Shown in pieces: positions 1 through 9,590 of a stretch of 64,000 bases of DNA. The notes under the pieces were generated by a model. That model was not told the origin of the DNA and searched no databases. It was given only the letters and a program-made list of their open reading frames with translations. Origin of the DNA: Cohaesibacter sp. ES.047 (GTDB lineage: Bacteria > Pseudomonadota > Alphaproteobacteria > Rhizobiales > Cohaesibacteraceae); the NCBI RefSeq assembly GCF_900215505.1, contig NZ_LT907844.1, positions 2,514,501-2,578,500 on the forward strand, in the 5' to 3' direction. The position numbers and the translations under genes were made by a program. Position 1 is the first letter of the stretch, and every line of letters begins with the position of its first letter.

Positions 1-960
1 CGCGAAAAGCACGTCATTTTGCAAGAGATCGGCGCGTCCCATGACATGCCGGAAGATCGCGTCTTCGATCACTTGCAGGAGCTGGCCTTTCCCGGTCAGC
101 CGCTTGGGCGCACGATTCTGGGCACGCCCGATACGGTGAGTGATTTCAACCCGTCCGATCTGCATCAATATATGGACACCCACTATCGCGGACCCTCAAT
201 GATCCTGTCCGCCGCCGGGGCGGTCAAGCATGAAGAGCTCGTTGCGCTGGGAAAAGAGGCCCTCTCGAGCTTTGATGCAGAAGAAAGCCCCTTACCGACA
301 CCGGCCACCTATCTGGGAGGCGAGAGCCGTGACCTTCAGCGCGACCTGATGGAAGCGCAAGTGATTCTGGCGTTTGAGGGACGGTCCTACAAGGACAAGG
401 ATTTCTACACGGCCCAGATTCTTGCCACGATGCTTGGCGGCGGCATGTCGTCACGTCTGTTTCAGGAAGTGCGCGAAAAGCGCGGCCTTTGCTATTCGGT
501 CTATGCCTTCCACTGGGGGGTCGTCGAGACTGGCCTGTTCGGCATTCACGCGGCGACAGGGGCAGAAAATCTTGAAGAATTAATGCCGGTCATCACCGGT
601 GAGCTTGCGCGTGCTGCCGAGGATCTCACCGAAGTGGAGCTCAATCGGGCCCGCGCCCAGATCAAGGCCGGTCTCCTGATGGGCATGGAAAGCCCCTCGG
701 CTCGCGCCGGTCAATTGGCGCGTCAGAAGCTGCTCTTCGGACATCCCAAATCCCTTGAAGAAATGATCGACTCCGTCGCCAACATTTCGGTTGCCGATGT
801 GCGCGATCTGGCAGGCAATCTGATCACCGGCTCGCCCCCATCAATGGCATCGGTCGGCCCGGTCGAGAATCTGATGTGGATCGACGAGATTTCCAGTCGT
901 CTGGGCTGTGCCCCGGCGGCCACTGAAGAACAGATCAAGGCCGTGGGAGGAGGGCTTTGA
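1..960 (+). CDS. M16 family zinc peptidase (processing-peptidase-like), C-terminal part
   Basis: The reading frame is open from the first base, so the gene begins upstream of the window. The visible part starts with the EKHVILQEI block and the DMPEDRVFDHL block that follow the catalytic domain start in M16B peptidases. It then shows the usual LGGGMSSRLFQEVREKRGL segment of the second M16 domain near 430-490. The zinc-binding HxxEH motif should lie upstream and cannot be checked here. The family degrades or processes peptides. A GNAT acetyltransferase follows on the same strand, as is common in Rhizobiales. Family assignment is firm; substrate is unknown. Confidence 0.9.
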   Translation, partial: REKHVILQEIGASHDMPEDRVFDHLQELAFPGQPLGRTILGTPDTVSDFNPSDLHQYMDTHYRGPSMILSAAGAVKHEELVALGKEALSSFDAEESPLPTPATYLGGESRDLQRDLMEAQVILAFEGRSYKDKDFYTAQILATMLGGGMSSRLFQEVREKRGLCYSVYAFHWGVVETGLFGIHAATGAENLEELMPVITGELARAAEDLTEVELNRARAQIKAGLLMGMESPSARAGQLARQKLLFGHPKSLEEMIDSVANISVADVRDLAGNLITGSPPSMASVGPVENLMWIDEISSRLGCAPAATEEQIKAVGGGL

Positions 961-1307
961 GCTGATCAACCCCTTCGCTGTCTGCAAGGGATGACAGGAC
1001 CAAAGGGCTCGGGCATCGAGCCTTCGGTTATGCAATCCAGGACAACGAGGCAACCGCCGCACCTGACAACAAGAACGACGAAACGCCTTGAAAAGAGGTC
1101 AGTTCGAGCAGGGGCGGTAATTTCGACTTGTGGTAGATTGTGACTATCTGAAAACAGGTCAATTGAGTAAAATGGATCCGAAGGGAGAGTCGGATCTGGG
1201 CATCTGCCCCCACCGTTTCTCTCGTGAGGGTATGGGGATCTTTGCGCGCCTGCGCCTTTGTGCGTGGGCGTGTCCGATCCGCAGGCGGAGAAACGGGAGT
1301 TGTTGCG
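961..1307. other. Gene-free spacer between M16 peptidase and GNAT gene
   Basis: No convincing reading frame is present. A short hairpin (GGCTCG at 1006-1011 pairing with CGAGCC at 1017-1022) lies shortly after the peptidase stop but has no T-run. Two similar stretches around AGGTCAGTTCGAG (near 1097) and AGGTCAATTGAG (near 1157) repeat imperfectly; their meaning is unknown. Confidence 0.5.
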
Positions 1308-2117
1308 ATGGCCGGTGAACAGGCCAGAAACGGCAGGGATTGGATGTCCTTCTTGCGTTATGCATTGAAAGGCAAAGTCATGCGTTCGCGTTCCGCTTCC
1401 CATCCGGACCAGACCGGATTCTCGGCAGAGCCAAAAACTTCCCCTGATCGCCCGAGGAGTTGGGCCTCCACACAGAGGTTGGCTTTCTCCGTCAGTCAGT
1501 TCGCAACGCGAGGCGTGTCCGTCCCCGCGATCGGCGACCCTTTGGGCGGTGAACGATTGTATCTGCGTCCTCCGGCGAAGGTCGATTATTCCCAATGGGC
1601 GCATTTGCGCGCCGCAAGTGCGGATTTTCTGCGCCCGTGGGAGCCGGTCTGGCCGTCAGATGACCTGACCCCCGAGGGCTTTCGGCGTCGTCTCGAGCAG
1701 TATCAGCGGGATCGGCGCATCGGACGGGCGTTGCCCTATCTGATCTTTGATCGCGACAGAGACCACCTGCTTGGGGGCGTCAACGTCACCAACATTCGCC
1801 GCGGCATCTGCCAGTCGGCCTCGATTGGGTACTGGATGGGCGAGGATCATGCTGGACAGGGGCACATGAGCGCGGCTCTGGCCTTGTTATTGCCCTATTT
1901 GTTTGATTTTCAGGGGCTCCACCGAGTGGAAGCCGCTTGCCTGCCGATCAATCAGGCTTCAATGGCTGTATTGATGAAACAGGGGTTCAAGCTGGAGGGA
2001 AAGGCCCGCAGCTATCTTTGCATCAACGGCAGGTGGGAAGATCATCTGCTGTTCTCGCTTCTCAGATCTGATCTGAAAAGCCAGAAAATCCACCTTGGTG
2101 ACTGTCTGAACAGATAG
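1308..2117 (+). CDS. GNAT family N-acetyltransferase, RimJ/RimL type
   Basis: The protein is 269 residues from the ATG at 1308, which follows a GGGAG ribosome-binding site about 8 bases upstream. In-frame codons continue upstream to a GTG at 1224 and there are later ATGs at 1344 and 1380, so the N-terminus is uncertain. The GNAT fold covers about residues 80-260. It includes GGERLYLRPP at the start of the domain, the acetyl-CoA loop region GEDHAGQGHMSAAL, and the C-terminal NQASMAVLMKQGFKLEG block typical of RimJ-like ribosomal or amino-acid N-acetyltransferases. The first 80 or so residues are low in recognisable features. Acceptor substrate cannot be inferred. Confidence 0.85.
   Translation: MAGEQARNGRDWMSFLRYALKGKVMRSRSASHPDQTGFSAEPKTSPDRPRSWASTQRLAFSVSQFATRGVSVPAIGDPLGGERLYLRPPAKVDYSQWAHLRAASADFLRPWEPVWPSDDLTPEGFRRRLEQYQRDRRIGRALPYLIFDRDRDHLLGGVNVTNIRRGICQSASIGYWMGEDHAGQGHMSAALALLLPYLFDFQGLHRVEAACLPINQASMAVLMKQGFKLEGKARSYLCINGRWEDHLLFSLLRSDLKSQKIHLGDCLNR
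2102..2117. promoter_or_regulatory. Imperfect palindrome overlapping the GNAT stop codon
   Basis: CTGTCTG-AA-CAGATAG is a 7-2-7 inverted repeat with one mismatch, ending on the TAG stop of the GNAT gene. It is nearly the same as the perfect palindrome at 2405-2420, 300 bases further on. It may be a second binding site for the same factor, or chance. Confidence 0.3.
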
Positions 2118-2440
2118 CGAGCGACTGACGGGCAAGCTGAGCTTTTGCCCGGCACGGAGACGATCCGCGAATATAAGGCGTTGAGAGGGAGGAATGGAGT
2201 TTTCCTGCTCATGATCGGTAGATTGTCGCGCGTCGAATCCGATAAAGCTTAACTATGGAAACCTCTTGCAAAAGCGCGTTTCTGACCGTTGAGGCATCTA
2301 CGACGTCTCAGGATGGCCAAATGATTGCCTTTTCATTTGAAAAAGGCGCAAGAATGGAATTTCGCCTTGTGTGGCGAGTCGCAAAATTTTAACTATGGTT
2401 CACTGTATCTGAACAGATACTGAATAGATGAGGGCCCCTG
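2118..2440. other. Gene-free upstream region of the GGDEF/EAL gene
   Basis: No open frame is supported. The decamer TTAACTATGG occurs twice (near 2248 and 2389), and a perfect palindrome sits at 2405-2420 just before the next start codon. The region probably carries the promoter of the large c-di-GMP gene. Confidence 0.45.
2405..2420. promoter_or_regulatory. Perfect palindrome upstream of the GGDEF/EAL gene (candidate operator)
   Basis: GTATCTG-AA-CAGATAC is a perfect 7-2-7 inverted repeat ending 20 bases before the GTG start at 2441. The position is right for an operator near the transcription start. No cognate regulator is identified. Confidence 0.4.
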
Positions 2441-5400
2441 GTGAATCGCGTAACCGTCCTGATATCCTGTCTTCTGACCATTCTGCTTGGATTGGCATCA
2501 ACCTCTGTTGCCTGGGCGGTCGAAGCTGTTGATGTCAAGGCTGATATCAAGGTGCTCGACCTCACTCCGGTTGTCGAAACCTATCAGGGCGAAGGCGACC
2601 GCATTCAGGTCTCCACAGCACCGGGCCCGGATGGCATTGTGCGGCGAATCGAGGTGCGCGCACGCCAACAGGGCACGCCACCGGGTTGGTTTGTCTTCGC
2701 GCTCGCCAACAATTCTGATCGTCAGATCGACCGCTATCTCGTTGTCCCGCATTTTCGCATGGCCGGTTCTGGCCTGCTGAAACCCGATCTGGGTGCGCAG
2801 CGCGTCTTTGCGATTTCCACCTCGCAGGGCTTCGCGCCCGAACGCATTCCGGACAGCGAGGCAGACGTTTTTCGCGTCACGCTCGACCCGGGCAACGTGG
2901 TTACCTTTGTCGGGGAGCAGAGCCATCGCAGCCTGCCCGGTCTCAGCCTCTGGGAGCCTGCGGCCTACAAGGACTATGTGAACAGCTACACCTTCTTCCG
3001 CGGCATCGTGCTGGGGATTGCTGGCCTGCTGGCGCTCTTCCTTGTCATCCTGTTTGTGGTCAAGGGGGCGGCGATGTTCCCCGCGGCGGCCCTGCTGGCT
3101 TGGTCCGTGCTGGCCTATCTGGCCATCGATTTCGGCTTCATGGGGCGGTTGTTCGATATCCCCACGGCCTCCGAGCCGATCTGGCGTGCGGTTGCCGAGG
3201 TCGTCTTCTCAGCCTCCATACTCATTCTTCTCTTTACCTATCTCACGCTGCACCGCTGGCATGTGCGCTATCTGCACGCCACTGGCATTTGGCTTGTGTT
3301 CCTGATTGTCGTGCTGGGTGTTGCCTTTTATGATCCCTCTCTTGGCGCCGGTATCGCGCGCCTTTCAATGGTGGTCACGTCTGTGGCCGGTCTGGCGGTC
3401 ATTCTCTATTTGGCCTACACCGGGTTCGACCGGGCCATCATGCTGATTCCCACCTGGTCCCTGTTGCTCTTGTGGCTGCTCGCCTCCGGCAGTGCGGTTT
3501 CCGGCGTCATCGACAACGATCTGGTGCAGCCGGCCCTCAGCGGTGGTCTTGTGCTGCTGGTGCTGCTTTTCTGCTTCACCATCATGCAGCATGCCTTCTC
3601 GGGCGGCATTCTCGCCCAGGGGATCGTCTCGGATAGCGAGCGTCGTGCTCTGGCGATTGTCGGCTCTGGCGACATGGTCTGGGATTGGGATGTGCCACGC
3701 GACCGTATTCACACCTCACGCGACGCGGAAAAGCTGCTTGGCCTCAAACGCGGTGCTCTGGGTGGCCATGCACGCGACTGGCTTGAGCTGTTGCATCCGC
3801 GCGATCGGGACCGGTTTTCTGCCATGCTGGATGCCATCATCGAACAGCGCCGGGGCCGCGTGAATCAGGACTTCCGCCTGCGGGCCGAGGATGGCCACTA
3901 TCATTGGTTCAAACTGCGCGCCCGACCTGTGGTCGGCACCGATGGCGAGGTCGTTCGCTGTGTGGGCACGCTTCTTGATATCACCGACCAGCGCACGGCC
4001 GAATCGCGCCTGTTGCACGATGCCGTGCATGACAATCTGACCGGCCTTGCCAATCGCGAGTTGCTGCATGACCGGCTGACCGCAGCCATGGTCCGCACAC
4101 AGGCGGAAGGGGCCGCCAAGCCCGCCGTTCTGCTCGTTGACATCGACAACTTCCGGCACATCAACGACAACTACGGTCTTTCAATTGGCGATTCCATTCT
4201 GTTGACGGTTGCGCGCAGGCTGTCACGGCTACTCAAGCCACAGGATTCCATCGCCCGCTTCTATGGTGACCAGTTTGCCATCATCCTGATCTCCGAGCAG
4301 CAACCCGAGCGCATTGCCGTTTTTGCTGACAGCGTGCGCAAAGTGCTCAAGGTTCCCATCGTCTTCGGTGAACGCGAACTGACACTCAGTGTCTCCATAG
4401 GCATCGCGATTCAGGACGTGCACGGCCACAAGGCGGCTGGCGACGTGGTCAACGATTCCGAATTGGCGCTCTACCATGCCAAGCGCATGGGCGGCGATCG
4501 CATCGAGCCATTCAGACCATCTTTGCGGCAACAGGGCCGCGGGCGCGGATCGCTCGACAAGGATCTTGTCGCAGCGCTTGATCGCAACGAAATTGAAGTC
4601 GTCTTCCAGCCGATCGTCAATCTCAATGATCGCATGATCAAGGGCTTCGAGGCCCTTGCCCGCTGGAACCATCCGCAGCGCGGCAACGTGCCCCCGTCCG
4701 ATTTTATTCCCGCAGCCGAGCGCACCGGTCTGATCGTTCCCATGGGCATCCATGTGATGGAACAGGCCGCCCGCCAGCTCAATCAGTGGCAACAGAAGAT
4801 GGAAGGCATGGGCGATCTCTTCATGAGCGTCAATGTCTCCTCGCAACAGCTCCTGCGTCATGATCTCATCAACGACGTCAAGACCATCCTGTCGCGCTGC
4901 AATGTCAATCCGGGTACTTTGAAGCTGGAATTGACCGAGAGCCTGGTCATGGGCAATCCGGAATACGCCTCTCAGGTGCTCGACAAGCTGCGTGAATTGG
5001 GAGCGGGCCTGTCGCTGGATGATTTCGGCACGGGCTATTCGTCGCTATCCTACTTGCAGCACTTCCCGTTCGATACGCTCAAGATCGACAAGAGCTTTGT
5101 CGGCCATGATCAGGGGGGCGCTCCGATCATTCTGCGTTCGATCGTCAAGCTTGCTCAGGACCTTGAACTCAATTTGGTTGCCGAAGGCATTGAGGACGAC
5201 GAAGCTGCCGCACAATTGGTCGAGATGGGCTGTCCTATGGGGCAGGGCTACCTTTTCGGCAAGCCGCTGGCCCCCGCCGATGCTGCCGCGCTGCTGCTCA
5301 CACAGATTGAGCAAGTACGCCAGATTCAGGAAGAAGCCTTGATGCGCCGCCGTCAGGCAGAAGCCGAGGCTGCGGCTCGCAAGGCCGAGGAAGTGCGCAG

Positions 5401-7147
5401 AATTCGCGAAGAAAAACGCCGCAAGGAAGTTGAAGAGCTGGAACGCAAGCAGGCCCATGCCCGCGAGATTGCTGCTCAGAGCCTGCCAAAGCCGGAACCC
5501 ATGCACAAACCCCGGCCTGCCTCCCAGACCGAGGGTGAAGCGGGTCCTGCGATCCAATCAAGCGAGACGAAAGCCGCCGAGGCCAACAGACCCGAGACTG
5601 GTGCGACGCCTGACAGCAAAGCGGATAAAGCGGTTCAAGAAGACGATACGCTCGAAACCCAGCTCGCAGAGAGCCTCGCCGCCAATCTGGCGTCAGAGGA
5701 AGCGCCTGCCAAGCCAGCAGGTGCCAAGCCAGCAGGTGCCAAGAGAGCAGAGGCCGAAGCGCGCGGCGACCAGAAGGCAGAACAGCCAACGGCGCACGAG
5801 CCAAAGGACCGTTCAACCGCGCAGAATCATGCAACGCAACAACCCGCGCCGAGTGAGCAAGCTGCACCCAAAGAGACCTCCGGCCAGACTGCCGTCGAAC
5901 GCCTGAGCGAACGCATGAATGGCATGTTGAAGAAGCGCGAAGACGATAGGCGGGCGCACAGTCAGATGCCTCCGCGGGACGCAGCAGTCGCCCGTCCAGC
6001 ACCGGTGCAAGGCGATCCGCAAACTCGGCATCAGCCAGCAGCCTCCCCAGCCAGCCCCCAGCAGGGCGAGACGGGAATTCCTGACGATGTGCTGGCCGGT
6101 TTTGAGATCGAACTTGAAAATGCTCTGGGTGTGGCTGCGGCAGAAGCCGTCTCGTCAAACGATGCGAGAAGCTCTGGCCCGGTCCAAACGGCTCCGGCCC
6201 CGAGCAACAAGCCCATGCGCCGCGAAAGCGCCGATGGTAAAGACAGCGTGGAAGACCATGACGCGCCCAAAACCAGCCTTCGTGAACGCATGGAGGCGAC
6301 AGCTTCGCTGTTCGTGAATCCGTTCCGCAAGAAGCAAGCCGCCGAAGAAGAGAAACCGCAAGACAATCCGAGAGTGCAGCCATCCGGACGACCTGCTCAT
6401 CCCGCGCACCCCAGACAAAAGCCGGTGCCGCAGGGCCAGCGCCCGATGCCTGCAGCAGCCAGACATCCGCAGGCCGGAGCGCCAAACGGACCTCAGCCGC
6501 AAAGGCCGCAGTACGCCAACATGTCCGGACACGGTCAACCAAGACCCCAGCAACCGAATCCCCAGATGCCACAAGTTGCTGCGATATCGAAACCGGCCTA
6601 CAGCAATTCACCGGCAGCGCCCGCGCCGCGTCCTGCCGCGGCCCAACCGCAGGCAGCCCGTCCGGTACAGCCAAACATGCCTTCGGTCCAGAACCAGCCG
6701 TTGCCGCAACCACCATCAGGGCCCGTGAACCCGGTTCCGGTGCAAGCGCAGCGCCTCGAAACGCCGCCCTTGATAAGACCGGCTCAGCCGATGCCGCCAC
6801 GTCCGACCGAAGAAGAGGCGCGAGCCCCTGCCGAACCACAAGATGAGCAGGCGCGTCCCGAAGCTCAGCAAGCCAAATCGGCCGAGTCTGAGCCGGACAA
6901 CACGGGTGACCCTGTGGGGCCATCCCGGCAGCCGGATAATGCGGAGGACGTTTCTTCAGCGAACGCGGATGCTGATGCCAACAACAAGAATGGCACCGGA
7001 ACACCATCCCCTGTTGAACGAGACAAAACCGAAATGGATGAGGAGGAGGATTCCGATCTGCCCTTCAACATGCCGGATCTCTCCAACATCGATCAAGACA
7101 TCGCCTCGGCGATCCAATCAGCCATGCGCGGTGGCAAGAAGCCCTAG
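2441..7147 (+). CDS. Membrane-bound PAS-GGDEF-EAL protein with long disordered tail (likely c-di-GMP phosphodiesterase)
   Basis: The protein has 1568 residues from a GTG start preceded by GAGGG. Residues 1-27 form a signal peptide, and an extracytoplasmic domain runs to about 175. About seven membrane segments follow (about 180-395, 7TMR-DISM-like), then a PAS domain (about 400-515), a GGDEF domain (about 520-680) and an EAL domain (about 700-950). The GGDEF signature is replaced by YGDQF (near residue 606), so cyclase activity is unlikely. The EAL domain keeps FEALARW (near 735), ELTES, DDFGTGYSS (near 859) and KIDKSF, so c-di-GMP hydrolysis is likely. From about residue 960 the last 600 residues start with a charged helical, probably coiled-coil, stretch. 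They then become rich in Ala, Pro, Gln and Lys. That tail is the odd feature. Confidence 0.9.
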   Translation: MNRVTVLISCLLTILLGLASTSVAWAVEAVDVKADIKVLDLTPVVETYQGEGDRIQVSTAPGPDGIVRRIEVRARQQGTPPGWFVFALANNSDRQIDRYLVVPHFRMAGSGLLKPDLGAQRVFAISTSQGFAPERIPDSEADVFRVTLDPGNVVTFVGEQSHRSLPGLSLWEPAAYKDYVNSYTFFRGIVLGIAGLLALFLVILFVVKGAAMFPAAALLAWSVLAYLAIDFGFMGRLFDIPTASEPIWRAVAEVVFSASILILLFTYLTLHRWHVRYLHATGIWLVFLIVVLGVAFYDPSLGAGIARLSMVVTSVAGLAVILYLAYTGFDRAIMLIPTWSLLLLWLLASGSAVSGVIDNDLVQPALSGGLVLLVLLFCFTIMQHAFSGGILAQGIVSDSERRALAIVGSGDMVWDWDVPRDRIHTSRDAEKLLGLKRGALGGHARDWLELLHPRDRDRFSAMLDAIIEQRRGRVNQDFRLRAEDGHYHWFKLRARPVVGTDGEVVRCVGTLLDITDQRTAESRLLHDAVHDNLTGLANRELLHDRLTAAMVRTQAEGAAKPAVLLVDIDNFRHINDNYGLSIGDSILLTVARRLSRLLKPQDSIARFYGDQFAIILISEQQPERIAVFADSVRKVLKVPIVFGERELTLSVSIGIAIQDVHGHKAAGDVVNDSELALYHAKRMGGDRIEPFRPSLRQQGRGRGSLDKDLVAALDRNEIEVVFQPIVNLNDRMIKGFEALARWNHPQRGNVPPSDFIPAAERTGLIVPMGIHVMEQAARQLNQWQQKMEGMGDLFMSVNVSSQQLLRHDLINDVKTILSRCNVNPGTLKLELTESLVMGNPEYASQVLDKLRELGAGLSLDDFGTGYSSLSYLQHFPFDTLKIDKSFVGHDQGGAPIILRSIVKLAQDLELNLVAEGIEDDEAAAQLVEMGCPMGQGYLFGKPLAPADAAALLLTQIEQVRQIQEEALMRRRQAEAEAAARKAEEVRRIREEKRRKEVEELERKQAHAREIAAQSLPKPEPMHKPRPASQTEGEAGPAIQSSETKAAEANRPETGATPDSKADKAVQEDDTLETQLAESLAANLASEEAPAKPAGAKPAGAKRAEAEARGDQKAEQPTAHEPKDRSTAQNHATQQPAPSEQAAPKETSGQTAVERLSERMNGMLKKREDDRRAHSQMPPRDAAVARPAPVQGDPQTRHQPAASPASPQQGETGIPDDVLAGFEIELENALGVAAAEAVSSNDARSSGPVQTAPAPSNKPMRRESADGKDSVEDHDAPKTSLRERMEATASLFVNPFRKKQAAEEEKPQDNPRVQPSGRPAHPAHPRQKPVPQGQRPMPAAARHPQAGAPNGPQPQRPQYANMSGHGQPRPQQPNPQMPQVAAISKPAYSNSPAAPAPRPAAAQPQAARPVQPNMPSVQNQPLPQPPSGPVNPVPVQAQRLETPPLIRPAQPMPPRPTEEEARAPAEPQDEQARPEAQQAKSAESEPDNTGDPVGPSRQPDNAEDVSSANADADANNKNGTGTPSPVERDKTEMDEEEDSDLPFNMPDLSNIDQDIASAIQSAMRGGKKP

Positions 7148-7254
7148 ACCTCTTGCCTGCGCGAGAAAGCGATCCGGCGCGTGTCATCGGGTGTGCAACT
7201 GACTGTCTGTTGAAAGGCGTTTGGAAAAACCGTTTGCCGGGCTTATTGCCGGGG

Positions 7255-7878
7255 TCAGGCGTGACCCGCTTCGCTGGAGAGCATCGAAAGATCAATGCCC
7301 ATCAATTGGAGGCTGCGGTCGTACCGTTCGCCAGGGGTGCAATCGAACAACAGGGAACTGTCGGCACTGCATGTCAACCAGCTGTTGCTCTGCAGCTCGT
7401 CCTCGAGTTGGCCGGGCGACCATCCTGCATAGCCAAGCGTCAGCAATGCAGACTTCGGCCCGCGGCCCTCGGCCAGCGCGCGCAGGATTTCGACAGTTGC
7501 GGTCAGGCAGATCTCATCGGACACCGCCAACGTGGAGCTTTCCAGCTTGTAGTCCGCGCTATGCAGCACAAAGCCGCGCCCCTGATCCACCGGTCCCCCA
7601 TTGAGCACATCCATGCCTCTGGCGGGCATGGGCAGATTGATCATGTCGTCATTCTCGCCCAGAATGTCGACTTGGCGGAGAAGATCGGGAAAGGTGATCT
7701 GGGTCGAGACCTGATTGACCACGAGCCCCATCGCTCCATCCTGTGAATGCGAACACAGGTAGACGACACTCCGCTCGAAATGCGGACCCTTGAGGTTTGG
7801 CATGGCGACAAGAAACTGCCCCTCCAGCGAGGAGGGCATCTCGTTTCTGTCTTCGTCCTGTTTGATCAAATCAATCAT
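7255..7878 (-). CDS. yqgE: YqgE/AlgH family protein (UPF0301)
   Basis: A 207-residue protein with the family's N-terminal signature GQFLVAMPNL followed by FERSVVYLCSHS and GAMGLVVNQ, and the later GYAGWSPGQLEDEL block. Length fits the family. The biochemical role of YqgE/AlgH is not settled; it was named from an alginate-regulation phenotype. It is convergent with the GGDEF/EAL gene and divergent from the DsbD-like gene, an arrangement often seen in Rhizobiales. Confidence 0.92.
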   Translation of the reverse strand: MIDLIKQDEDRNEMPSSLEGQFLVAMPNLKGPHFERSVVYLCSHSQDGAMGLVVNQVSTQITFPDLLRQVDILGENDDMINLPMPARGMDVLNGGPVDQGRGFVLHSADYKLESSTLAVSDEICLTATVEILRALAEGRGPKSALLTLGYAGWSPGQLEDELQSNSWLTCSADSSLLFDCTPGERYDRSLQLMGIDLSMLSSEAGHA

Positions 7879-8135
7879 GTCTTAAGGTTACCCGCGCCGA
7901 TATGAGACTGTAAAGATCCCTTGCAAACCTAGTACCATGAGGCTGTCGGGTTCATCACAAAAATATGAAACTCCATTGTTTGCAGAAGGCAGGGGTACAT
8001 GGCTTATGTCATGATGTCGACGTGATTGTCCGCCATTACACGCGGTGTGTACCAAAGCGGCATGCGACCGGGATTGACAGGCAAAGGCCCGGCGTGTTTG
8101 CTGAAAATGCGTTCATCGCAATAGGTCTGATAGCA

Positions 8136-8987
8136 ATGAAGCGATTGATATTCCATTCAAATAATCTGTTGCACTGCATTGGCGCAGCTGCCTTGTCGAT
8201 CCTCGTTTTTCTGCCTCAGGCTGAGGCTGCGACCTCTCCATGGCAGGAAAGCCTTGGCGGTCGGATGCGTCTGATTTCAGGGGGTACGGTCGATGGCCAT
8301 TATAAGGCAGGGCTCGAAATAGTTCTGGATGCGGGGTGGAAAACCTATTGGAAGGTACCCGGTGATTCCGGAATTCCACCGCTCATCGACGCATCCGGCT
8401 CCGGGAATATGGCGAAAATGGAGATCAGATGGCCCGCTCCAGTGCGCTACAAGGTCGGTACGAGTGAGATGCTGGGTTTCAAGGATGCCATTATTTTCCC
8501 GATTCTGGTGACGCCTGATGACGATGGCGAACCGGTCGAGCTGAAGATCAATGCACAGTTGGGCCTTTGCTCTGAATTGTGCGTCCCCATTGCGGCGGAT
8601 CTATCGCTGGACATTTCTGGTGGCGACAATTTTGATCCCGGTGCGGAGCTTCTGATTGATCGAGACATGGCTCTGGTGCCCGGCGTTCCGTCCGAGGGCT
8701 TTTCGATTGCGGACATCGCGCAAGAAACGCCCGACAACGCGCCCGGCCGGCTGCTCATCTCGACGCGCATTCCTGATGGGTACGGCGACAAGGACCTGTT
8801 TGTTGAAGGCCCCGAGGGCTGGCTGTTGCCACTGGCAAAACCTTTGGCTCTGAACGGTGACACGCAACAGTTCGAACTGTTGCTCGAAGGCTTGCCGAAA
8901 GGCGCAGTCACGAAAGGTGCCCAGCTGACCTTTACGCTGACCAACGGTGATGACGCCGTGGAACAGTCAATAACACTAAAAAACTAG
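8136..8987 (+). CDS. Periplasmic DsbD N-terminal-domain-like protein
   Basis: From the ATG at 8136 the protein has 283 residues; an in-frame extension back to 7965 exists but lacks any signal and would precede the obvious export signal. Residues 1-32 form a signal peptide (hydrophobic core AALSILVFLP, cleavage after AEA). The body matches the immunoglobulin-like DsbD-N domain: GWKTYWKVPGDSG, the WPAP segment, and a CSELC cysteine pair in QLGLCSELCVP. DsbD-N relays electrons to periplasmic disulfide substrates. Here the transmembrane and thioredoxin parts of DsbD are absent, so a partner is needed. It is followed 51 bases later by a peroxiredoxin, suggesting a redox role. Confidence 0.82.
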   Translation: MKRLIFHSNNLLHCIGAAALSILVFLPQAEAATSPWQESLGGRMRLISGGTVDGHYKAGLEIVLDAGWKTYWKVPGDSGIPPLIDASGSGNMAKMEIRWPAPVRYKVGTSEMLGFKDAIIFPILVTPDDDGEPVELKINAQLGLCSELCVPIAADLSLDISGGDNFDPGAELLIDRDMALVPGVPSEGFSIADIAQETPDNAPGRLLISTRIPDGYGDKDLFVEGPEGWLLPLAKPLALNGDTQQFELLLEGLPKGAVTKGAQLTFTLTNGDDAVEQSITLKN

Positions 8988-9038
8988 ACTTGAGATCAAC
9001 CAAACCAAATACCGAAATCAACAAAGGGAAGACTTCAC

Positions 9039-9530
9039 ATGATTAAAATCGGAGACAAACTGCCTGACGCGACCTTTATGGTCATGGGCAAAGATGGAAA
9101 GATCGAGAAGAGACTCTCCGACATGACCGCAGGCCGCAAGCTGGTCCTGTTTGGTGTGCCCGGAGCCTTCACTCCCACCTGTCACCACAACCATCTGCCC
9201 GGCTACATCAATTCTATCGATGGCCTGCATGCGCTTGGTGTTGATGAAGTCGCGGTTGTCTCGGTCAACGACGTCTACGTCATGGGCGCATGGGCCAAGG
9301 CAAGCGGTGGCGAGGGTCAAGTCACATTTCTGGCTGACGGGAACGCTGAGTTCGTCCGGGCCTGTGGCCTCGACATGGACATGTCAGCAGGCGGCATGGG
9401 CGTGCGCAGCTCCCGCTTCTCGATGATTGTCGATGATGGTGTCGTCACCCATCTCAATCTCGAAGACAATCCTGGTGTCGTCGAAAAATCCGGTGCAACT
9501 GGCATCATCGAGCAGCTGAAAGGCGCTTGA
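9039..9530 (+). CDS. Peroxiredoxin, Prx5-like
   Basis: A 163-residue thioredoxin-fold protein starting at an ATG behind an AAGGGAAG ribosome-binding site. The active site is PGAFTPTCHHNHLPGY with the peroxidatic cysteine at residue 48. A second cysteine occurs at residue 109 (RACGLDMDMS) and may be resolving, although Prx5 enzymes often use glutathione or glutaredoxin. It would reduce peroxides in the cytoplasm. Its position behind the DsbD-like gene and convergent with xseA matches many related genomes. Confidence 0.92.
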   Translation: MIKIGDKLPDATFMVMGKDGKIEKRLSDMTAGRKLVLFGVPGAFTPTCHHNHLPGYINSIDGLHALGVDEVAVVSVNDVYVMGAWAKASGGEGQVTFLADGNAEFVRACGLDMDMSAGGMGVRSSRFSMIVDDGVVTHLNLEDNPGVVEKSGATGIIEQLKGA

Positions 9531-9590
9531 GGTCAAACCTTGCGCAGCATCGATAAGATGACTTGATCAAACGAAGCGGGCAGGGCGGAC

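Noticed and set aside
966..1604. Minus-strand frame of 212 codons between the M16 and GNAT genes
   Set aside because: It runs antisense into the GNAT gene, lacks a start signal, and has no recognisable domain.
5298..7007. Long minus-strand frame (569 codons) opposite the tail of the GGDEF/EAL gene
   Set aside because: It is the antisense shadow of the low-complexity Ala/Pro/Gln-rich tail; the plus-strand frame is continuous with clear domains.
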